Source: DATJIG01 sp050260515 (lineage in GTDB: Bacteria > Pseudomonadota > Alphaproteobacteria > SMXQ01). From it: a DNA stretch of 64,000 bases. Shown here piece by piece: positions 40,967 through 49,950 of the stretch. The notes beneath the pieces were generated by a model. That model was not told where the DNA came from. It worked only from the letters and a program-made list of their open reading frames with translations, and did not search any database. Position numbers and translations under genes: made by a program. The stretch is from positions 1-64,000 of the forward strand of contig JBLNCI010000013.1 in the NCBI GenBank assembly GCA_050260515.1, written 5' to 3'. Numbering within the stretch: position 1 is the first letter of the stretch; every line of letters starts with the position of its first letter.

Positions 40967-42916
40967 ATGGCCCGAACCGCTCGCCATGGAGCGGCGGGCA
41001 CCCGCACAAGGACCGCGATCATCGTCAACCACGCTCCAACCGACGACGTCCGTCGACACCTCGAGGCCGGAGTCGCCGAGCACCAGGCAGGCCGCCTCGA
41101 TGCCGCACGCGTGAACTACGAGCGCGCGCTGGCGCTCGATGGCGACAATGTGCAGGCGCTCGACCTGCTCGGAGTGGTCCACGCATTCCAGGGCCGCAGC
41201 GACGACGCGGCAGCGGTGCTGCGGCGCGCCGTCGAGCTTGCCCCCGACTTCGCGCCCGCCCTCAACCACCTCGGCCTTGTCCTCAAGTCCCGGGGACAAA
41301 CGGACGACGCCGCCGCCTGTTTTCGCCGCGCCATCGCCGCGGCTCCCGACGCGCCGGACGCCCACGTCAACCTCGGGAATGCGCTGCTCGAGAAGGGCAA
41401 TCCCCTCGACGCTCTCGCCTGCTTCCGCGAGGCTCTCCGCCTGTCGCCGAACGCCGCCGCCGCGCACAACAACATCGGCTCGATCCTGTTCGCGCAGGGC
41501 GCGGTTGAGGAGGCGCTCGAGTCGTTCCGTCGCGCGATCGCCGCCGCCCCGAATTTTGCCGCGGCCCATGCCAACGTCGGTCGGGCGCTCAACGCGCTCG
41601 GGCGGAACGCGACCGAGGCCGCGGCTGCGTTCCGCCGCGCGCTCGGCATCGACCCCCGCTTCACCAACGCGCACACGTGGCTCGGCGAGACGCTGATCGC
41701 CGCCGGCCAGCACGGCGAAGCCGCCGCCTCGTTTCGCGAAGCGCTCGCGCTGAAGCCCGACAGCGCCGAGATCGAATACAAACTCGGCTTGGCGCTCGCC
41801 CACTCTTCCGAAGCCGCGATGCGCGCCGAAGCCGAGGGCCATTTCGCCCGCACGGCGGTCTTGGCGCGTCGCGCGGTCGAATCGGCGCCGACCGATCCCG
41901 ACGCCTGGCACCTGCTGGGCAACGCGCTGATCCGCCTCGGCCGTCCCGACGAAGGCTTTCCGGCACGGCTCCGCGCCGCGCAGATCGTCCGCGACCCCCA
42001 GTCGCGGGACTACGATCACCTCCCGTCATTCCGGCGCACGTCGCGCGAAAAGCTCGATCACGACATCGAGCAGATCGAATACCTGCGCGAGCGCAGCGCC
42101 ATCGCCGAACCGCTCGGTGCCGACTTGCTGACCTCGTATCGGACGGTGCGCGACCGGCTCCCGCCGCCGGCGCCGGGTGCGCGCCTCGTCGAGCTCAGCG
42201 CCGACGACCGCCGCCTGATCGGCGCCACCTACAAGAAGCTGTGGCACGTCGCGCCGGCGCCGGAAGTTGCCGGCGGCGCGGTCGACCCGCACCTCGACTC
42301 CGCCGCGATCGAAGCCGACTACTTCGGACGCGGCCCCGGCATCACGACGGTCGACGGCCTGCTCACCCCCGAGGCACTGGTGTCGCTGCGGCGCTTTTGC
42401 CTCGAATCCACGATCTGGTTCACCGACACCTATCCCAACGGATACATCGGCAGCCTCGGCGACGACGGCTTCGTGTGTCCGCTCCTGCTGCAGATCGGGC
42501 GTGAGCTCCCGCGGGCGTTGCCCAACATCTTCCGCGGCCATCCGCTGTTGATGATGTGGGCCTACAAATACGGACAACGCCCCGAGGGCATATCGATCCA
42601 CGCCGATTACGCGGCGATCAACGTGAACTTCTGGATCACTCCGGACGATGCCAACCTCGATCCGGCATCCGGCGGCCTCGTCGTCTGGGACCGGGAAGCC
42701 CCGGCCGATTGGGGGTTCCGCATCCACGAGCTCGATCAGAAGGCCCTGCGCGAGTTCGTCGACGACGCGCGCGCGACCGCCCACCGGGTGACCTACCGAC
42801 AGAACCGCGCCGTGATCTTCAATTCGGATCTGGTCCACCAGACCGACGAAATCCGCTTCCGTCCCGGATACGAGAACCGGCGCATCAACGTCACGTTTCT
42901 GTACGGGGTCCGGTAG
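40967..42916 (+). CDS. TPR protein with C-terminal 2-oxoglutarate/Fe(II) oxygenase domain
   Basis: About 649 residues. TPR units fill residues about 20-300 (ALALDGDNVQALDLLG, CFRRAIAAAPDAPDAHVNLG, SFREALALKPDSAEIEYKLG). The C-terminal domain (about 440-649) has an Fe/2OG double-stranded helix: IHADYAAINVNFWITP with the HxD pair, then NSDLVHQTDE with the distal His and GYENRRINVTFLYG with the 2OG-binding Arg. Such proteins may hydroxylate a protein bound by the TPR part. ATG 40967 is the most likely start although it lacks a strong ribosome-binding site; the open frame begins at 40919. The first 62 bp after its end lead to a binding-protein gene on the same strand. Confidence 0.82.
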   Translation: MARTARHGAAGTRTRTAIIVNHAPTDDVRRHLEAGVAEHQAGRLDAARVNYERALALDGDNVQALDLLGVVHAFQGRSDDAAAVLRRAVELAPDFAPALNHLGLVLKSRGQTDDAAACFRRAIAAAPDAPDAHVNLGNALLEKGNPLDALACFREALRLSPNAAAAHNNIGSILFAQGAVEEALESFRRAIAAAPNFAAAHANVGRALNALGRNATEAAAAFRRALGIDPRFTNAHTWLGETLIAAGQHGEAAASFREALALKPDSAEIEYKLGLALAHSSEAAMRAEAEGHFARTAVLARRAVESAPTDPDAWHLLGNALIRLGRPDEGFPARLRAAQIVRDPQSRDYDHLPSFRRTSREKLDHDIEQIEYLRERSAIAEPLGADLLTSYRTVRDRLPPPAPGARLVELSADDRRLIGATYKKLWHVAPAPEVAGGAVDPHLDSAAIEADYFGRGPGITTVDGLLTPEALVSLRRFCLESTIWFTDTYPNGYIGSLGDDGFVCPLLLQIGRELPRALPNIFRGHPLLMMWAYKYGQRPEGISIHADYAAINVNFWITPDDANLDPASGGLVVWDREAPADWGFRIHELDQKALREFVDDARATAHRVTYRQNRAVIFNSDLVHQTDEIRFRPGYENRRINVTFLYGVR

Positions 42917-42977
42917 ACCGGACCCGAGCGCTCGCGCTCGGCTGCCCTGGTGCTACTATGCCCGACCGGGAGGCCCG

Positions 42978-44225
42978 ATGAACAAAACCGCCGGTACGAT
43001 CTCGGTTGCACTCTGCCTGGGCCTCGCGACGGCCGCCGTCAACGCGCAAGCGCCGGCCGAAGGCTTCTATAAGGGCAAGGTGGTGACGGTCATCGTCGGC
43101 AATCCGCCGGGCGGCGGCTTCGACGCCTACGCGCGCCTGTTCGCGGCGCACGTCGGCCGCCATTTGCCCGGCAACCCGACCGTCATCGTCCAGAACATGC
43201 CGGGCGCCTCGACCATCACCGCGACGCTGCACCTCTACGGCAACGCGCCGCGCGACGGCACGGTGGTGCTGATGAACCAGTCGACGGCGGTGTTCGCGCC
43301 GATCTTCGGCAACACGTCGACGCCCTACAAGCCCACCGACTTCACCTGGATCGGCAACTTCGACCAGGCGACTGGCACCTGCGCAGTGTGGGAAGGCTCC
43401 GGCATCCGGAGCTTCGACGACATGCTGAAGACCCGCACGATCGTCGGCGCGTCGGCGCCGACCGGCGTCGCCAGCGAGTACGCGCGCGCGATGAACGCGC
43501 TGTTCGGAACGCAGATCCGCGTCATCCACGGCTACGGGTCGACGGGCGGCATGCTGCTCGCGATGCAGCGCGGCGAGGTGCAGGGAAGCTGCGGCTTCAT
43601 GCTGAGCTCACTGGAGTCGGTCTACCGCAACGAATACGCGAGCGGCAAGCTGACGCCGGTCGTCCAGTTTGCCCACAAATCCGACAAGCTGAAGGGCGTG
43701 CCGCACATCCTCGACTTCGCCCGCACCGACGAAGACCGGGCGGTGTTCAACCTGACGTTCGGCCGCGACGTGATGGGCCGGCCGCTGCTCGGGCCGCCGG
43801 GCCTTGCGCCCGAGCGCACCGCGCAGCTCAGGGCCGCGTTCGATGCGGTCGTCGCCGACCCGGCGTTCCGCGAAGCCGCCGACCGCGCCAAGCTGCCGCT
43901 GGTGCCGATGAGCGGCGCCGAGGTCGAGGCGTTCGTGCGCGACATGGTGGCGACCCCGCCGGCGGCGGTCGCCCGCGCCAGCGCGGCGCTCGCGTTCGGC
44001 GCCAAGGACAACGAGCAGCTCAAGTCGCTCGACGGCCGCATCGCCCGGATCGCCGACACCGCCGTCGAGGTCGAGGGCGGCCCGAGCCTGCGCATCCGCT
44101 CCGAAGGCAGCATGATCATGCTGCACGGCGAGAAGGCCGAAGCCGCGGCCCTCGCGCCCGGCATGGCCTGCTCGTTCCGCTACGACGCCGAGACCCGGCT
44201 GGTGCAGACGGTGTCCTGCAACTAG
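42978..44225 (+). CDS. Bug/TctC-like solute-binding protein with C-terminal extension
   Basis: 415 residues, about 70 longer than its paralogues. Signal: MNKTAGTISVALCLGLATAAVNAQA. Binding-lobe motifs: VIVGNPPGGGFDAYARLFAAH, QNMPGASTITATLHLY, APRDGTVVL, MQRGEVQGSCGFML. After about residue 345 comes an added beta-rich tail (SLDGRIARIADTAVEVEGG, GSMIMLHGEKAEA, MACSFRYDAETRLVQTVSCN) of about 70 residues, resembling a small OB/SH3-like barrel. ATG 42978 follows CGGGAGGCCCG. The tail contains three paired hydrophobic strands and a C-terminal Cys next to another in MACSF, perhaps a disulfide. Confidence 0.83.
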   Translation: MNKTAGTISVALCLGLATAAVNAQAPAEGFYKGKVVTVIVGNPPGGGFDAYARLFAAHVGRHLPGNPTVIVQNMPGASTITATLHLYGNAPRDGTVVLMNQSTAVFAPIFGNTSTPYKPTDFTWIGNFDQATGTCAVWEGSGIRSFDDMLKTRTIVGASAPTGVASEYARAMNALFGTQIRVIHGYGSTGGMLLAMQRGEVQGSCGFMLSSLESVYRNEYASGKLTPVVQFAHKSDKLKGVPHILDFARTDEDRAVFNLTFGRDVMGRPLLGPPGLAPERTAQLRAAFDAVVADPAFREAADRAKLPLVPMSGAEVEAFVRDMVATPPAAVARASAALAFGAKDNEQLKSLDGRIARIADTAVEVEGGPSLRIRSEGSMIMLHGEKAEAAALAPGMACSFRYDAETRLVQTVSCN

Positions 44226-44373
44226 GCCTCCCGCGGGAGCTGCGTGAACGCCCCAACGGCGCCGACGTTCGTTGCGACCGCCAGGACGTTTTGCGGCCCA
44301 CCGTCCCAAAGATGTCAGGGACAGCCGCCCGCTCGCTCAACAATGCTGGGACGACCTGCATTCGACGGGCGTC

Positions 44374-46071
44374 ATGCCGCTCCTGGACCGACTTCGTGCT
44401 CTGGTGTTGCTCACCGCCGTCTTTGCCGCCGGGAGCGCGGCGACGTTCGGCGCGTGGTGGCTGCACGGCCGACCGGTGGACATCCCGCCGGCACCGCTCG
44501 AAGGACTCGCCGGCGGACGGCTCGCGTGCGTGTCCTACGCCCCGTACCGCGACGGCCAGTCGCCGCTCAGCAACGGCTTCGCGGTGTCCCCGGAACAGAT
44601 CGAGGAGGACATCACCGTCCTCGCCGGGCACACCGCGTGCCTGCGCACCTATTCGACCGGCCAGGGTCTCGACGCCGTCGTCCCGATCGCGCGCAAGCAC
44701 GGTCTCAAGGTGCTGGCCGGCGCGTGGATCGGCAAGGACCCCGACGCCAATCGCAAGGAGATCGCATCGCTGATCGCGATCGCGAACCGGCATCCCGACA
44801 CGGTGACGTCGGTGGTCGTCGGAAACGAGGTGCTGCTCCGGGGCGACCTCCCGGCGGACGAACTCGCCCGCTACATCCGCGACGTGAGGGCGGCGGTTCA
44901 CGTGCCCGTCACCTACGCCGACGTGTGGGAGTTCTGGATCGACGCGCCGGAGCTCGCGCGCGCGGTCGATTACGTCACCGTGCATCTGCTGCCCTACTGG
45001 GAGGAGCGGCCGATGGCGACGCCGGCGGCGCTGAAGCACGTCGCCGCCGTGCTGCGCAAAGTGCAGGCGACGTTTCCGGACAAGAAAATATTCGTCGGAG
45101 AGGTCGGCTGGCCGAGCCTCGGACGCATGCGGGAAGACGCGCGGGCAAGCCCGTCGGATCAGGCGCGATTCGTGCGGGGATTCGTCGCCGTCAGCCACGA
45201 GCTCGGCATCGGGTACAATTTCATCGAGGCCTTCGATCAAAAGTGGAAACGCGCCGCCGAGGGCACCGTCGGCGGGCACTGGGGCCTCTACGACTCCAAC
45301 CGCAAGCCGAAGGTCGAGCTCGCCGGAGCGGTGAGCGACGATCCCCGGTGGCCGGTCCACTGGTGGGTCAGCACCGCGCTCGGCGCGCTCGTGCTCGCGC
45401 TGGCGATGGTCGGGCGAGCGCTGCCCTCAGGGCGACCGGCGTGGCTCGCGTCGGCGGCGCTGCTGGCCGCGGTGTCCGGCGCAACGCTGGAAGCGCAGGC
45501 GATCTACTTCAGCGAAACGGTGCGATTCTGGTACGACTGGATCGCCTCCGGCGCCGCCTTCCTCGCCTCGCTGGTGCTCGCCGTGACCGGAACGGAATCG
45601 CTGCTGACGCGCGCGGAGGGCCGCGCCGTGATCGTCCGCGCCCCCTCGAAGCGCGTCGTCGGGGATCTTCTCGGCCGTCGCATCCAGGCGTCGCGGTCGT
45701 TCCTGATCGGCCTGCTCGAGCTCGCGATCCTGATGTTCGCACTGGCGGCGGCGCTTGCGATCGTCGCCGACGGTCGCCAGCGCGACTTTCCGACCTTCGT
45801 CTACCTCGTGCCGGCGGTGTCGTTCGCGGCGCTCTGGGTCTCGGGCGATCGGACGCCGGTTGCGGGCAATCTCCCGGCGACCGCGCTGGCGGCCGTCCTC
45901 GCGGTCACCGGGCTGGCGACGATCCTCAAGGAGCACCCCTGGAACACCCAAGCCTTGGCATGGGCCGCGGTCGCACTGGCGCTCGCGGCGCCGCGACTGA
46001 TCGCGGCGGCGGGGCTCTTCAGGCTGAGCGCCGATGCTACGATGCGGCGGAAGGCGAAGGCCGCCGGCTGA
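44374..46071 (+). CDS. Membrane-anchored GH17-like beta-glucan hydrolase/transferase
   Basis: 565 residues. A TM helix at about 8-30 is followed by a GH17 TIM barrel (about 45-330) with the acid/base E152 in VVVGNEVLLRGD and the nucleophile E243 in IFVGEVGWPS. Then come about seven hydrophobic helices to the C-terminus. GH17 domains fused to membrane segments occur in alpha- and gammaproteobacterial beta-1,3-glucan or osmoregulated glucan systems, where they trim or transfer glucan in the periplasm. ATG 44374 is chosen over the frame start at 44272, which reads non-family sequence. The GH16 enzyme at the left edge is the only other glucanase here. Confidence 0.8.
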   Translation: MPLLDRLRALVLLTAVFAAGSAATFGAWWLHGRPVDIPPAPLEGLAGGRLACVSYAPYRDGQSPLSNGFAVSPEQIEEDITVLAGHTACLRTYSTGQGLDAVVPIARKHGLKVLAGAWIGKDPDANRKEIASLIAIANRHPDTVTSVVVGNEVLLRGDLPADELARYIRDVRAAVHVPVTYADVWEFWIDAPELARAVDYVTVHLLPYWEERPMATPAALKHVAAVLRKVQATFPDKKIFVGEVGWPSLGRMREDARASPSDQARFVRGFVAVSHELGIGYNFIEAFDQKWKRAAEGTVGGHWGLYDSNRKPKVELAGAVSDDPRWPVHWWVSTALGALVLALAMVGRALPSGRPAWLASAALLAAVSGATLEAQAIYFSETVRFWYDWIASGAAFLASLVLAVTGTESLLTRAEGRAVIVRAPSKRVVGDLLGRRIQASRSFLIGLLELAILMFALAAALAIVADGRQRDFPTFVYLVPAVSFAALWVSGDRTPVAGNLPATALAAVLAVTGLATILKEHPWNTQALAWAAVALALAAPRLIAAAGLFRLSADATMRRKAKAAG

Positions 46072-46149
46072 GAACCCTTGCCGGCAACGCGCGGCCGGTC
46101 AAAGCTCCAGACCGTTGTCCGACGCCGCAAGCGCTCCGTGGAGGATGAG

Positions 46150-46893
46150 ATGGATTACCGGCCCGTCGTTCCGCGCGCGCGCATCGGATTCATCATTCCA
46201 GCGTCCAACCGCATGGTCGAGCCGCAGATGCACCGGTTCATGCCGCCGGGCGTCGTCCCGCACGTCACGCGCGTCGACATGCACGACGTGCCGCTCGCCA
46301 CGCTGGCCCCGAAGCTGCTGGAGGCGGCGGCCCTGCTTGCCAAGTCGAAGTGCGACGTGACGGTGTTCCAGTGCACCGGCTCGTCGATGTCGGGCGGAGT
46401 CGACATGGAACGGCGCGTGGTGCGCGACATGTCGGCGCTCACCGGACGTCCGGCGCTCAGCGCGGCGGCGTCGGTGATGGCGGCGCTGCAAGCCCTCGGC
46501 GCGCGTCGCATCGTCTTCATCTCCGAGACCGCGCAGGAGGGCCACGACAGGAAGGCCGCGTTCCTGCGCGAGGCCGGCTACGAGCTGCTCGCCTCGAAGG
46601 CGGCCGGTCTGCCCGGGACGGACGCGTTCTGCACGACCCCGCCCCAGTTCTGGTACGACCTCGCGATGGCGGAGCGGCGCGACGACGCCGACGCCGTGTT
46701 CATCAGTTGCGCCAATATCCACAGCATCGACGTCATCGAGGCGCTGGAGCGCGACCTCAAGAAGCCGGTCGTCACCAGCAACCAGGCGGCGCTGTGGCAT
46801 GCGCTGCGCACGGCGGGGATCGCCGACGCGGTGCCCGGCCTCGGGCGGCTCCTGACGCGGCCCGGGCTCGGCGATACGGCGGCCGCCGAGTAG
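46150..46893 (+). CDS. Maleate isomerase / arylmalonate decarboxylase-like Asp/Glu racemase-fold enzyme
   Basis: 247 residues. The family start RIGFIIPASNRMVEPQMHRF is clear, with the catalytic loop FQCTGSSMSGG (C75) and a second cysteine in FISCANIHSIDVIEALE (C187). Both cysteines present points to a two-base isomerase (maleate cis-trans isomerase type) rather than a one-cysteine arylmalonate decarboxylase. The substrate is likely a small dicarboxylate or malonate, which fits the binding-protein genes nearby. ATG 46150 follows GGAGGATGAG. The stop codon lies in the loop of a strong intrinsic terminator. Confidence 0.85.
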   Translation: MDYRPVVPRARIGFIIPASNRMVEPQMHRFMPPGVVPHVTRVDMHDVPLATLAPKLLEAAALLAKSKCDVTVFQCTGSSMSGGVDMERRVVRDMSALTGRPALSAAASVMAALQALGARRIVFISETAQEGHDRKAAFLREAGYELLASKAAGLPGTDAFCTTPPQFWYDLAMAERRDDADAVFISCANIHSIDVIEALERDLKKPVVTSNQAALWHALRTAGIADAVPGLGRLLTRPGLGDTAAAE

Positions 46894-46908
46894 CGGCCGC
46901 CGTTTTTT
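46877..46908 (+). terminator. Intrinsic terminator of the AMDase/isomerase-like gene
   Basis: CGGCGGCCGC (46877-46886), loop CGAGTA, GCGGCCGCCG (46893-46902), then six T (46903-46908). The 10-bp stem is perfect, and it overlaps the final codons and stop codon of the gene. On the other strand no T-run follows, so it serves the plus strand. Confidence 0.88.
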
Positions 46909-46913
46909 CGCCG

Positions 46914-47957
46914 CTATCGTCCGAGGATCGCTTTCGCGCGCTGCCGGACGGTGTCGGGGATGTCGAGGATCCTGACCGTGCTGGCCTGCAACTGTTCCCC
47001 GGTTGCCGGATCGAAGTCGATGTTGAGCTTCTTGATCTCGGCGAGGAACGCGGGGTCCTTGACCATCGCCGCGAAGCCCTCGCGCAGGACCTTGACGGTC
47101 TCCGGGGCCACGCCCGGCGGCGCCATCAGCGAACGCCCGATCACGCCGTTGCCGGCATAGAGGCCGAGCACGCCCTTCTGCTCGGGCGTGGTGCCGAGCT
47201 CGCCGAGCGCCTCGACGTCGGGCAGCTCGGCGTTCCGGTCGGGAAGGTCCTGCAGGATGATCTTGATCTTCTTCTCCTTGAGCCAGTCCTGCTTGCCGAC
47301 CTTGATCCCCGCCCACGAGCCGGCGGCGCCTTCGACCTCGCCGCGCTCCATCGCCATCATGCCTTCGTTGGACGCGGGGTAGCCCGACACCACCTTGAAC
47401 TTCGTGCCGATGGTCGCGTTGAGCACCTTCGGCACGATCTCGGCGAGATTGCCCGGACCGGTGCCGGCCACCGTCGATTCCATCTTCTGCGAGTCGGCGA
47501 TCGACTGCACCTTCGACGTGTGCCACTGGAAGTGGATGTTGACGCTCGAGGCGACGCGGCCGATCCAGTTGAACCTGGTCGCGTCGTACTTGACCGTCGG
47601 CTCCTGCAGCGCCTGCTCGAGCGCCACTGTCTCGACCAGCACCGCGAGCGCGGTGCCGTCCTTGGGCGCCACCTCGGACATGTAGTTCGCGGCGACGATG
47701 CCGCCGCCGCCCGGCTTGTTCGAGGCGACGACGGACGGATTGCCCGGCAGGTGATTGCCGAGATGCCGCGCGATCAGCCGACCGTAGATGTCGTAGCTGC
47801 CGCCCGCGCTGTTCGCGATGTAGATCGTCACCGTCTTGCGCGCGAACGTCTGCGCGCTCGCCTCGCCGCCCTGCATCAGACAAAACGCCGCCGCGAACGC
47901 GGCGGTCGCCACGGCCGCCTTACGACCCGCGGCCCGGGTCCTTGCCACTCCCGTCAC
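46914..47957 (-). CDS. Bug/TctC-like periplasmic solute-binding protein
   Basis: About 347 residues, GTG start at 47957 chosen for AGGGGGCGCAT just upstream (GTG 47945 is the alternative). The signal peptide has an Arg/Lys n-region (ARTRAAGRKAAVATAAFAAAF). Motifs: VTIYIANSAGGSYDIYGRLIARH, NKPGGGGIVAANYM, VAPKDGTALA, MERGEVEGAAGSW. It converges on the AMDase-like gene with the terminator between them. A second divergent promoter region leads to the FemAB/GNAT-like gene. Confidence 0.83.
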   Translation of the reverse strand: MTGVARTRAAGRKAAVATAAFAAAFCLMQGGEASAQTFARKTVTIYIANSAGGSYDIYGRLIARHLGNHLPGNPSVVASNKPGGGGIVAANYMSEVAPKDGTALAVLVETVALEQALQEPTVKYDATRFNWIGRVASSVNIHFQWHTSKVQSIADSQKMESTVAGTGPGNLAEIVPKVLNATIGTKFKVVSGYPASNEGMMAMERGEVEGAAGSWAGIKVGKQDWLKEKKIKIILQDLPDRNAELPDVEALGELGTTPEQKGVLGLYAGNGVIGRSLMAPPGVAPETVKVLREGFAAMVKDPAFLAEIKKLNIDFDPATGEQLQASTVRILDIPDTVRQRAKAILGR

Positions 47958-48264
47958 ATGCGCCCCCTGGATTGTTTTTCTTGGCCGTTCCGGCCTACCC
48001 GATTCGTACTTGGCCGTTCGCGCCGCGACAACCGCTGATCGCACCGGCGGTGGCACAACCAATGGTGGGCGGGCGGGGCCGCGCGCCCAGCGCTTTGCGC
48101 AACCCGCGCTGGCGTCGGATCGAAGCTCCGCCGGGGCGGGGCAGGTTTGCCACGGCTTTGCCTCACGTTCGCTCGGCGCGCCCTCGGCGTCGGTGCTCAC
48201 AATTTGCCCCCACTCAGCGCCGATCGCGGCCTGGAGGCTCACACGGGCTCAATAGGGGACGCCG
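47958..48264. other. Divergent intergenic region with a direct repeat
   Basis: 307 bp between the binding-protein gene (minus) and the GNAT-like gene (plus). TTGGCCGTTC occurs at 47981-47990 and 48010-48019 (29-bp period), within 65 bp of the binding-protein start; it may be a regulator site. No gene is recognised in either strand. Confidence 0.4.
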
Positions 48265-49233
48265 ATGGTCATCCACCCCATCGAGTTCTGGTTCGCGTTA
48301 GGGGGCAGCCTGTGTTTACGCACGGTCAAAATGAACGCGCTCATCGTCGACGGGCGCGGCGCTTCGCCGTCCACGTTGGTGGCGAGCCTTCCGGCGGGCG
48401 TCGACGTGGTCTATGCGACCGAGGTCGCAACGGGGAATTCGCAAAACGCGATCACGCGCCTTCCCGACGCCCTTCGCTATGCGATCTACCCCGCCTACCG
48501 CCGCGACTATCTCGACCTCGCGGGCGACTACGAGTCGTATCTGTCGCGGTTCAGCAGCAAGACCCGGCAGACCTGGCGGCGCAAGATCGCGAAGATGGAG
48601 CGCGCGAGCGGCGGCACGGTGCACTGGAGCGCATTCCGACGCCCCGACGAGATGGCCGAATTCCATCGCCTCGCCTGCCGCGTCGCGAGCACGACCTATC
48701 AGCAGAAGCTTTACAACAGCGGCATCCTCGACACGCCGGCGTTCCGCGACCGGCTCGAGCGCAACGCGCGCGAGGACCTGATCCGCGGCTACGTGCTGTT
48801 CCTCAACGAACGCCCGATCGCCTACACCTACTCCTACGCGATCGGCGATGCGCTGGTGAGCTCGAAGATCGGCTACGACCCCGAGTTCGCCCCCCTCAGT
48901 CCCGGCACCGTGCTGTTCCACCGCATGCTCGAAAGCCTGTTCGGCGGAGACCGCTTCCGGCGGTTCGATTTCGGACGCGGGGAATTCGCCTACAAGGAGC
49001 ACTACGGGACCGGCCAGGACCGCTGCGTCGACGTGTTCTACTTCCCGCGCACGAGGCGGAATCTGGCGTTCGCCGGCGCGCATCTCGGAACGACGCTGAT
49101 CACGCGGTCGCTCAGCCGGTCGCTGGCCGCGGTCGGGGCGAAGGACGTCGTCAAGCGGGGGTTGCGGAGTTTCAGCGCCCGCCGTCACGGCGTCGACCGG
49201 TCGCTGCCTCTCGACGAAGGCGGTCGGCCGTGA
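48265..49233 (+). CDS. FemAB/GNAT-like (CelD/BcsL-type) acyltransferase
   Basis: 322 residues. A GNAT_6/CelD-type fold is suggested by YESYLSRFSSKTRQTWRRKIAKMER, the middle block RGYVLFLNERPIAYTYSYAIG and RRFDFGRGEFAYKEHYG, close to the pattern of acetyltransferases said to act in cellulose or exopolysaccharide synthesis. It would transfer an acyl or aminoacyl group in the cytoplasm. ATG 48265 has GGGGACGCCG upstream. Its TGA overlaps the GTG start of the following methyltransferase gene (GTGA), implying coupled translation. Confidence 0.75.
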   Translation: MVIHPIEFWFALGGSLCLRTVKMNALIVDGRGASPSTLVASLPAGVDVVYATEVATGNSQNAITRLPDALRYAIYPAYRRDYLDLAGDYESYLSRFSSKTRQTWRRKIAKMERASGGTVHWSAFRRPDEMAEFHRLACRVASTTYQQKLYNSGILDTPAFRDRLERNAREDLIRGYVLFLNERPIAYTYSYAIGDALVSSKIGYDPEFAPLSPGTVLFHRMLESLFGGDRFRRFDFGRGEFAYKEHYGTGQDRCVDVFYFPRTRRNLAFAGAHLGTTLITRSLSRSLAAVGAKDVVKRGLRSFSARRHGVDRSLPLDEGGRP

Positions 49234-49922
49234 ACACGTCGTCGCTCCCCCGCATCGCCATCGACATCGCGCGCGCGGTCCCCGGGCTTCGGCCGCTGTG
49301 GCGCGGCGCTCGCGTCGGCTGGGTCCAGGGGTCATCCGAGGCGCTCGACCGCTGGTACGGCATCCGCACCACGGTGCTCAGCGGCAGCCAGACCCCGCAG
49401 TTCGCGGACGACAACGGCTACGAGCCGGCCAAGTATCCCGCCATCCGCACGTGCCTGAACGCCGCCCGGCTGTCCGATGACGATGTGTTCTTCGATATCG
49501 GCTGCGGCATGGGCCGCGTCCTCTGCATGGCCGCGCGCCGCCCGGTGCGAAAATGCGTCGGCGTCGAGTTCATGCCGTCGCTCGCCGCCGTCGCCGAACG
49601 CAACGCGACCGGCGTGCGGGGCCGCCGTTCGGCCGTCGAGGTGTGGCAGGGCGACGCCACGACCTTCGACTACGGCGAAGGCACCGTCTTCTTCATGTAC
49701 AACCCGTTCCGCGAGCCGACGATGCGGCGCTTCACCGAACGCCTGCGCCAATCGGTGATGATGCGGCCGCGCCGCATCCGCATCGTCTACATGGCGCCGC
49801 GCCAGGATCACGTGCTGGCGGAGTGCGGGTGGCTCGCGCGCCGCTCGGTCCTCGACGTGCAGTACCACGTCGGCGTCACGACCACGGCCCAGTTCTGGGA
49901 AAACGTGGAACATACGGCGTGA
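49230..49922 (+). CDS. Class I SAM-dependent methyltransferase
   Basis: 230 residues. Motif I is VFFDIGCGMGRVLCMAA, with a downstream acidic VGVEFMPSL and VWQGDATTFDY; FFMYNPFREPTMRRF takes the place of motif IV. The substrate is unknown. The GTG start at 49230 overlaps the stop of the GNAT-like gene, so the two are partners in one operon, probably modifying a surface or lipid-linked molecule. The N-terminal 60 residues (WYGIRTTVLSGSQTP) resemble those of other bacterial methyltransferases of unknown target. Confidence 0.82.
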   Translation: MNTSSLPRIAIDIARAVPGLRPLWRGARVGWVQGSSEALDRWYGIRTTVLSGSQTPQFADDNGYEPAKYPAIRTCLNAARLSDDDVFFDIGCGMGRVLCMAARRPVRKCVGVEFMPSLAAVAERNATGVRGRRSAVEVWQGDATTFDYGEGTVFFMYNPFREPTMRRFTERLRQSVMMRPRRIRIVYMAPRQDHVLAECGWLARRSVLDVQYHVGVTTTAQFWENVEHTA

Positions 49923-49950
49923 CCGCGGCCGGTGCAGCGCGCAAATCAGC

